A stretch of 11,929 bases of DNA, taken from NCBI GenBank assembly GCA_013139435.1, contig WTAW01000104.1, forward strand, positions 1-11,929, in the 5' to 3' direction. Source of the stretch: Candidatus Aminicenantota bacterium (lineage in GTDB: Bacteria; Acidobacteriota; Aminicenantia; Aminicenantales; Aminicenantaceae). The notes under the pieces are model-generated. The model was not told the origin of the DNA. It ran no database searches and saw nothing but the letters and a program-made list of their open reading frames with translations. This document shows positions 7,151 through 11,929 of the stretch, in pieces. Within the stretch, counting starts at the first letter, position 1. The number at the start of each line of letters is the position of its first letter. The position numbers were made by a program, and so were the translations under genes.

Positions 7151-9759
7151 TATCTTCTCTTTTTTTTCTTTTTCCTCTTTTTTGGGATAGTAGACCTTGC
7201 CTTTTTGGCTCTTTGAGCGGGGATGTTCTGGGGCTGCTGAAAATACATGGGTTGCTCTTTTCTCTCGGGAAGTTCCTCTTCTTCGACCGGTCTCAAGAGG
7301 AAGATATACCTGATCGTTTCATCCTCGATCCTGTCCATCATAGCCTGGTACATGTCGAAGCTTTCTTTTTTGTATTCCACCAGCGGATCTCTCTGTCCGT
7401 AACCGCGGAGACCTATTCCTTCTTTCAAGTAATCCATGCCCATCAGATGGTCTTTCCACTGAGTGTCGATGATCTGGAGCATGATGACCCTCTCGAACTC
7501 TCTCATGCGTGTGATGCCCAGGATCTTTTCTTTTTCTGCATAGGCATCCTGAAGTGTTTTGAGGATCTTTTCTCTGAGCTCCACGTAGTTGATCGTATCC
7601 CAATCGATACCCAAAGCATCTATATCCAAACCGAATTGAGCTCCGATGGCCTTTTTGAACCCTTCCACATCCCAATCATCCGGGGATTGTTCTTTATTGG
7701 TGTGTGTGTCCGTTGACCAATCGACCAGGGTTTCGATCAATTCATGGATATAATCCTTCATGTCTTTGCCGCGAAGAATATCTCTCCGCAGCGTGTAGAC
7801 AGCTTCCCTCTGTTTGTTCATCACGTCATCGTACTCGAGAAGGTGTTTTCTGATGGAGAAATTCTGCCCTTCGACCTGCCTTTGTGCTCTTTCGATCGCC
7901 CGGCTCACCATCTTGTGTTCGATGGGTGTGCCCTCATCCATCCCTATCCTTCCCATCAATCCCGATAACCGCTCACTCCCGAAAATGCGCATCAGGTCGT
8001 CTTCCAGTGAGAGATAGAAACGGGAGGACCCGGGGTCTCCCTGTCGTCCTGCCCTTCCCCTTAGCTGGTTGTCAATACGCCGGGCCTCATGCCTCTCTGT
8101 CGCTATGATATGGAGGCCTCCCAGTTCCACGACTTTGTCGTGTTCTGGGTCGGTAATTCTCTTGAATTCCTCGATCTCAGCCTGGATCTCTTCTTCGGGA
8201 ATTTCCTCCTTCCGGTCTCTGTACTTTTTTTGGATGGCTTCATTGGCCATGTACTCGGGATTGCCGCCCAGCAGGATATCCACACCTCGCCCGGCCATGT
8301 TGGTGGCGATCGTCGTGGCTCTGATCCTTCCGGCCTGGGCGATGACCTTGCCCTCCTGTTCATGGTATTTGGCGTTCAAAACGGTATGATCGATCCCTCT
8401 TTTTCTCAGGAGAGAGCTGAGGTGCTCTGAATTTTCGATAGAGATCGTTCCGACCAGCACAGGCCTTCCTTTTTTATTATTGTCGACGATCTCATCAGCA
8501 ACGGCGTTCCACTTCTCTTTTGCTGTGCGGTAGATCACATCGTCGTATTCATGACGGAAGAGGGGCTTGTTTGTGGGGATTTCAACAACGTCCAATTTAT
8601 AGATAGAGTTGAACTCGGCTGCTTCCGTTATGGCTGTACCCGTCATCCCGGCGAGTTTGTCGTACATCCGGAAATAATTCTGGAAGGTGACAGAAGCCAG
8701 AGTCTGGTACTCTTCTTCGATACGGACTTTTTCCTTGGCCTCTAACGCCTGGTGAAGGCCGTCGCTGTAGCGTCTGCCCGGCATCAACCGTCCGGTGAAC
8801 TCATCGACGATGATGACTTTGCCTTCATTGATCATATAATCCACATCTTTTCTGAAGAGTTGATGGGCCTTGAGCGACTGGTTGATGGCATGGATCAGGT
8901 CCATGTGAGTGAGGTCATAAAGGTTTGTCACCTTGAGGTTCTTCTCCGATTCGGTCACACCTTCTTCCGTAAGGTGGACGGTTCTTGTTTTTTCGTCGAC
9001 CTGGTAGTGCGTCTCCTTATTGAGTCTGCGAACGAGGTTGTCCACTTTGTAATAAATGTCGGTCGATTCCTCTGTAGGGCCGGATATGATTAGCGGTGTC
9101 CTCGCTTCGTCGATCAAGATGCTGTCCACCTCATCCACGATCGCATATGAGTGGGATTTCTGGACCAGGTCTTCAAGACGGAACTTCATGTTGTCACGGA
9201 GATAGTCAAAACCGAACTCGTTGTTGGTGCCATAGGTGATGTTACTGTTGTAGGCTCTGTGTCTCTCGAATTCCGGCATATCGTGCTGGATTGTTCCTGT
9301 TTCTAGACCAAGAAAAGAGTATATCGGACCCATCCACTCCGTATCCCGTTTTGCCAGGTAATCATTGACCGTGACGATATGAACGTCTTTACCTTCCAGT
9401 GCATTCAGATAGGCAGGAAGAGTGGAGACCAGAGTTTTTCCCTCCCCTGTCTTCATCTCTGCTATCTTACCCTCGTGAAGGGCCACACCACCCATGAGCT
9501 GGACATCGAAATGCCGCATATGCAGAGTGCGGATGGCAACTTCGCGGACGACAGCAAAGACTTCGATGAGCAGGTCGTCCAAGGAGGCGCCTTGGCTGAG
9601 TTTCTCCTTGAATTCAGCCGTTTTGGCTTTCAGTTGAGAGTTTTCGAGTGATTTGAGGCCGGATTCCAACTCGTTGATGGCCGTTGCGTAAGGCTGGAGT
9701 TTTTTTATGTCTCTTTCGGTTTGTGTGCCAAAGAGTTTTCTTATCAGATACTTGTACAT
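7150..9759 (-). CDS. secA: preprotein translocase ATPase SecA
   Basis: Motor ATPase that drives unfolded preproteins through SecYEG. The 869-residue protein shows Walker A MKTGEGKT (102-109), the helicase motif II region VDEVDSILIDEAR (208-220), the preprotein cross-linking domain (about 221-370), AGMTGTA (370-376), and NMAGRGVDILLGG (487-499), where the usual GRGTDI Thr is Val493. A charged insert (about 502-545) precedes GGLHIIATERHEARRIDNQLRGRAGRQGD (547-575, cited here only as motif V/VI region), and the scaffold and wing domains follow with YLKEGIGLRGY (777-787). The C-terminal tail differs from the common form: no CxCxSGKKYKxCC-type zinc motif, but a basic end in which 13 of the last 19 residues are Lys or Arg. 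The N-terminus MYKYLIRKLFG matches the family, so the start is sound although no Shine-Dalgarno precedes it. Confidence 0.98.
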   Translation of the reverse strand: MYKYLIRKLFGTQTERDIKKLQPYATAINELESGLKSLENSQLKAKTAEFKEKLSQGASLDDLLIEVFAVVREVAIRTLHMRHFDVQLMGGVALHEGKIAEMKTGEGKTLVSTLPAYLNALEGKDVHIVTVNDYLAKRDTEWMGPIYSFLGLETGTIQHDMPEFERHRAYNSNITYGTNNEFGFDYLRDNMKFRLEDLVQKSHSYAIVDEVDSILIDEARTPLIISGPTEESTDIYYKVDNLVRRLNKETHYQVDEKTRTVHLTEEGVTESEKNLKVTNLYDLTHMDLIHAINQSLKAHQLFRKDVDYMINEGKVIIVDEFTGRLMPGRRYSDGLHQALEAKEKVRIEEEYQTLASVTFQNYFRMYDKLAGMTGTAITEAAEFNSIYKLDVVEIPTNKPLFRHEYDDVIYRTAKEKWNAVADEIVDNNKKGRPVLVGTISIENSEHLSSLLRKRGIDHTVLNAKYHEQEGKVIAQAGRIRATTIATNMAGRGVDILLGGNPEYMANEAIQKKYRDRKEEIPEEEIQAEIEEFKRITDPEHDKVVELGGLHIIATERHEARRIDNQLRGRAGRQGDPGSSRFYLSLEDDLMRIFGSERLSGLMGRIGMDEGTPIEHKMVSRAIERAQRQVEGQNFSIRKHLLEYDDVMNKQREAVYTLRRDILRGKDMKDYIHELIETLVDWSTDTHTNKEQSPDDWDVEGFKKAIGAQFGLDIDALGIDWDTINYVELREKILKTLQDAYAEKEKILGITRMREFERVIMLQIIDTQWKDHLMGMDYLKEGIGLRGYGQRDPLVEYKKESFDMYQAMMDRIEDETIRYIFLLRPVEEEELPERKEQPMYFQQPQNIPAQRAKKARSTIPKKRKKKKKRR

Positions 9760-9766
9760 TTTCTAT

Positions 9767-9795
9767 TTTGTAACAAAAACCCCCTGAGTTGTCAA
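9767..9795 (-). promoter_or_regulatory. possible secA promoter, placing the start of transcription at the ATG
   Basis: The minus strand has a perfect -35 box TTGACA (9795-9790), a 17-nt spacer, and a -10 box TACAAA (9772-9767) matching 4 of 6 consensus positions. Transcription would begin at about 9760, one base before the secA ATG at 9759. No Shine-Dalgarno is present in the 20 nt before the ATG, which agrees with a leaderless transcript. The -10 is imperfect, so a promoter further upstream remains possible. Confidence 0.4.
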
Positions 9796-9977
9796 TTCTC
9801 ACAATTTTAAAACATCCCTAAAACAGTGATGAATGACGTCAGAGTGTCCCAATTGATGATTGCGAAAACGAACAACAGGACAGCAGTACGGCTCTATTTA
9901 AACGCAATGTGAATTCATCACGCTTTTTACGGATGTTTGCGATTCTGAAGAATCACTTCATTTTCAGCTCGGATTAA

Positions 9978-9986
9978 TGCTATAAT
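9978..9986 (+). promoter_or_regulatory. extended -10 promoter for the aminomutase gene
   Basis: TGCTATAAT combines a perfect TATAAT box (9981-9986) with the TGn extension. Upstream, TTCATT at 9957-9962 is at best a weak -35 box with an 18-nt spacer. Transcription would start near 9993, giving a leader of about 73 nt before the ATG at 10066. The next feature downstream is the hairpin that covers the ribosome binding site. Confidence 0.6.
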
Positions 9987-9999
9987 ATGAACAAATATT

Positions 10000-10050
10000 T
10001 AGCTCTCTTTCGATATATCTTGAGATAATCTAGAAAACGAAAGGGAGTTA
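10000..10050 (+). promoter_or_regulatory. 5' leader hairpin sequestering the Shine-Dalgarno
   Basis: TAGCTCTCTTTCG (10000-10012) pairs with CGAAAGGGAGTTA (10038-10050) to give a 13-bp helix with two G-U wobbles; two more pairs follow beyond a single U-U mismatch. The 3' arm contains AAGGGAG (10041-10047), the only strong Shine-Dalgarno before the gene, so it is fully paired. Competing pairings exist: GAGATA (10022-10027) with TATCTC (10051-10056), and GGAG (10044-10047) with CTCC (10054-10057). The Shine-Dalgarno is 18 nt from the ATG, which is unusually far. No known riboswitch class is recognisable. A switch or thermosensor role is inference. Confidence 0.5.
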
Positions 10051-10065
10051 TATCTCCTGAATATC

Positions 10066-11862
10066 ATGGAAGATCGAGTAAAAAAAAGACTTTTAAAATC
10101 TTTGGACGCTGTTCCTCCTTTAAAAAGGATCATGCTCTCCAAGGATCCTTTTGAGGAAAAACGAAAACAAGTCCTCGAACTGTTGACAAAAATGCTGATT
10201 GATTGTTTTGAAGAAAATCCCGACGATCCTTCTCTCAAGTGGGTCTTGAGACGAGATTCTATCCTTGTCTTTCGCAATGTCATATCACGCCGTAGCGCAG
10301 TACTCGCTGAATTCAGTTTACTAAAGTACATCGATGATTTGATTCACGATAAAAGGAAAAATTCTGTTGCTCTCCCAACAAGCGGTTTTTTTGCTGAGCT
10401 TGACCATCTTTTTCGCGGCATTTCTGGCCGGGCAGAGGTGTATCACGAAAGTGTGCCCGCGTTCGCCAAACACCATGGCGTTAAGGCGGCGAAACTCCGG
10501 TCAGCCGATCTTTCCCGAATGGCTAGATCTGTGGAAAAATTCAGCACACGATACCCTAGTGGCCTCGATGAGGATGCTAAACGACGCCGGTACAAGAACA
10601 AGCAAAGGATCCTCCGGTATTTTGATGCCACTGGTTCTGAATGGGACAATTGGCAATGGCAGGTCCGCCATATCATCAGGGATGTGGAGACACTGAGTAC
10701 GCTGGTAAAGCTCACAGATGAAGAATACGAAGCCGTGAAGTTAACCAAAAAATATAGAATACCATTCGGTATTACTCCTCACTATCTGTCTTTGATGGAT
10801 CTCGAGCCCGATCAAGGAAGAGATCAGGGCATCCGGGCCCAAGTGATCCCGTCGCTGTACTACATCAACAGATTAAAGGAATTCAAATCCAGTGATGAAG
10901 GTTCAATGGATTTCATGCTGGAACGGGACACCTCGCCTATAGAGGGTATTACCAGGCGTTATCCTAAGATCGTCATCCTAAAGCCCGTATTGACTTGTCC
11001 CCAGATCTGTGTGTACTGCCAAAGAAACTGGGAGATCGAAGATGTTTACTCACGTGCAGCCATACTTCCAAAATCCAAAATTCAGAAAGCTTTGGATTGG
11101 ATAGCCAAGACTCCTGAGATCAACGAGGTTCTCATCACAGGGGGAGATCCATTTCTATTGTCCAATGAAAGGCTAGAAAATCTGCTCTTTAAGCTTTCGC
11201 GTATGGATCATATCCAGAGGATCAGAATAGGCACACGAATGCCTGTAACGTTGCCGCAACGGATCACCAACACGCTGGTCAAGGACATCAACCATTTTCA
11301 TATTCCTGGAAAAAGAGAGATCCTTATCGTATCTCATTTCGAGCACCTGTATGAGATCACTCCACAATCTTTAGAAGCTGTCCAAAAATTCCGGCATTAT
11401 GGAATAGAAGTCTATAATCAGCTCGTGTATACTTTTTTCAATTCGCGTAAATTCGAGGCCGCTACTCTGCGAAACCATTTGCGCTTGATCGGAGTCACTC
11501 CTTACTACACATTCAACGCCAAAGGGAAAGAAGAGACGAACGAGTTTCGTGTTCCCATTCCTCGACTGCTTCAAGAACAGGAGGAAGAAGCAAGGCTCAT
11601 GCCGGGCACCGTCAGAACCGATGAAATTGTGTTTAATGTTCCGGGTTTAGGGAAAAATTATCTGCGTGCGCTTCAACATCATGATGTCATATCGATTCTT
11701 CCTGACGGCTGCCGTGTTTATGAGTTTCATCCCTGGGAAAAAAAGCTGGCTCTGGCCGATACCTATGTCTATACGGATGTTTCTATCTATGACTATTTGC
11801 AAAGGCTCAAAGGTATCGGGGAGAACGTGTCTGATTACAGAACCATCTGGTATTACTACTGA
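10066..11862 (+). CDS. KamA-family radical SAM/PLP aminomutase, probable glutamate 2,3-aminomutase
   Basis: Radical SAM, PLP-dependent 2,3-aminomutase of 598 residues. The KamA core starts near WDNWQWQVR (193-201) and includes GITPHYLSL (235-243), RRYP (297-300), the [4Fe-4S] motif CPQICVYC (Cys311, Cys315, Cys318), Arg320 in the place of the carboxylate-binding Arg of lysine 2,3-aminomutase, LITGGDPFLL (356-365) and RIGTRMPVTLPQRIT (387-401). PGLGK (526-530) supplies the PLP lysine Lys530. By hand alignment to the Clostridium subterminale enzyme, lysine-binding Asp293 and Asp330 are replaced by Lys486 and Asn524. That pair is reported for glutamate 2,3-aminomutase of Clostridioides difficile, which makes beta-glutamate. 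About 190 mostly helical residues precede the core; I recognise no domain there. The ATG at 10066 lacks a close Shine-Dalgarno; a CTG at 10057 lies 9 nt after AAGGGAG and is an alternative start. Family is near certain, substrate likely. Confidence 0.9.
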   Translation: MEDRVKKRLLKSLDAVPPLKRIMLSKDPFEEKRKQVLELLTKMLIDCFEENPDDPSLKWVLRRDSILVFRNVISRRSAVLAEFSLLKYIDDLIHDKRKNSVALPTSGFFAELDHLFRGISGRAEVYHESVPAFAKHHGVKAAKLRSADLSRMARSVEKFSTRYPSGLDEDAKRRRYKNKQRILRYFDATGSEWDNWQWQVRHIIRDVETLSTLVKLTDEEYEAVKLTKKYRIPFGITPHYLSLMDLEPDQGRDQGIRAQVIPSLYYINRLKEFKSSDEGSMDFMLERDTSPIEGITRRYPKIVILKPVLTCPQICVYCQRNWEIEDVYSRAAILPKSKIQKALDWIAKTPEINEVLITGGDPFLLSNERLENLLFKLSRMDHIQRIRIGTRMPVTLPQRITNTLVKDINHFHIPGKREILIVSHFEHLYEITPQSLEAVQKFRHYGIEVYNQLVYTFFNSRKFEAATLRNHLRLIGVTPYYTFNAKGKEETNEFRVPIPRLLQEQEEEARLMPGTVRTDEIVFNVPGLGKNYLRALQHHDVISILPDGCRVYEFHPWEKKLALADTYVYTDVSIYDYLQRLKGIGENVSDYRTIWYYY

Positions 11863-11929
11863 GGGCTTTCCCCCATTCCCTCCAGTGTTTCCCCTTCCAG
11901 ACGTGCGACGATCACAGCTCCACAGCTAT
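11856..11929 (-). CDS. possible C-terminus of a convergent gene, cut by right edge
   Basis: On the minus strand, 23 codons are open from base 11927 to a TAG at 11858-11856. The peptide contains GAVIVARLEGETLEG, which reads like real protein rather than the low-complexity Pro/Ser peptides of the opposite frames. If real, the gene converges on the aminomutase gene and their 3' ends overlap by 7 bp, leaving no room for a separate terminator. I do not recognise the family, and 23 residues are too few for more than a tentative call. Confidence 0.35.
   Translation of the reverse strand, partial: SCGAVIVARLEGETLEGMGESPQ

Larger units (their letters stand above)
9760..10065. other. divergent intergenic region between secA and the aminomutase gene
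   Basis: This 306-bp region separates two divergent genes and is AT-rich. It holds the candidate secA promoter at its left end, and an extended -10 promoter plus a structured leader for the plus-strand gene at its right end. Between them (about 9800-9970) I see no gene. Small symmetric elements are present: TGACGTCA (9834-9841), a 5-bp hairpin GATTC-TGAA-GAATC (9941-9954), and a 9-bp inverted repeat GTGATGAAT (9826-9834) / ATTCATCAC (9913-9921). None is long enough to assign a regulator. Confidence 0.6.

Noticed and set aside
6829..7716. Plus-strand open frame of 295 codons opposite the guaB start and secA end
   Set aside because: It lies entirely antisense to two unmistakable genes, is rich in Phe, His and Asp as expected from reverse-reading of Glu/Lys-rich helices, and shows no recognisable motif.
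9826..9921. 9-bp inverted repeat GTGATGAAT / ATTCATCAC with 78 bp between arms
   Set aside because: An inverted repeat of this length is not very unlikely by chance in 300 bp, and no regulator or mobile element goes with it.
9909..9923. CRP-like site TGTGA-ATTCA-TCACG
   Set aside because: The half-sites are separated by 5 rather than 6 bases, which puts them out of register for a CRP/FNR dimer.
10066..11862. Annotation as lysine 2,3-aminomutase (ablA/kamA)
   Set aside because: Both aspartates needed to bind the lysine side-chain amine are replaced, by Lys486 and Asn524.

Overview
The window is about 11.9 kb from what looks like a Gram-negative (two-membrane) bacterium: it encodes an outer-membrane TolC-type channel with a signal peptide, a lipoprotein adaptor and an RND permease. 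The permease and adaptor resemble, by eye, the efflux systems common in Bacteroidota and related FCB lineages, but SecA and IMP dehydrogenase give no clear taxonomic signal. I therefore name no phylum. There are no phage, transposon, CRISPR, tRNA or rRNA features that I can see.

Layout. The minus strand carries two gene groups read right to left. The first is secA (9759-7150) followed after 9 bp by guaB (7140-5677), with the guaB ribosome binding site abutting the secA stop. After a 175-bp gap comes a three-gene efflux operon: a TolC-like channel (5501-4110), a lipoprotein membrane-fusion adaptor overlapping it by 8 bp (4117-2954), and an RND permease (2924 to beyond base 1) that is cut by the left edge. 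The plus strand carries one gene, 10066-11862, divergent from secA across a 306-bp intergenic region. It encodes a radical-SAM/PLP aminomutase of the KamA family. At the right edge a minus-strand reading frame ends in the tail of that gene and may be the C-terminus of a convergent gene.

Function. secA (preprotein export ATPase) and guaB (IMP to XMP, GTP synthesis) are housekeeping genes. The efflux operon would build a complete tripartite pump across both membranes, and its channel and adaptor depend on Sec export. The aminomutase is the most informative gene. It keeps the radical SAM cysteines and the PLP lysine, but the two aspartates that bind the lysine side chain in lysine 2,3-aminomutase are Lys486 and Asn524 here. 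This is the same substitution pair known from glutamate 2,3-aminomutase, so the likely product is beta-glutamate, an osmolyte. Its 5' leader can fold into a 13-bp hairpin that buries the only good Shine-Dalgarno sequence, which suggests post-transcriptional control. No single undescribed multi-gene system is evident. The best leads are the aminomutase with its leader, a possibly leaderless secA, and the SecA C-terminus.
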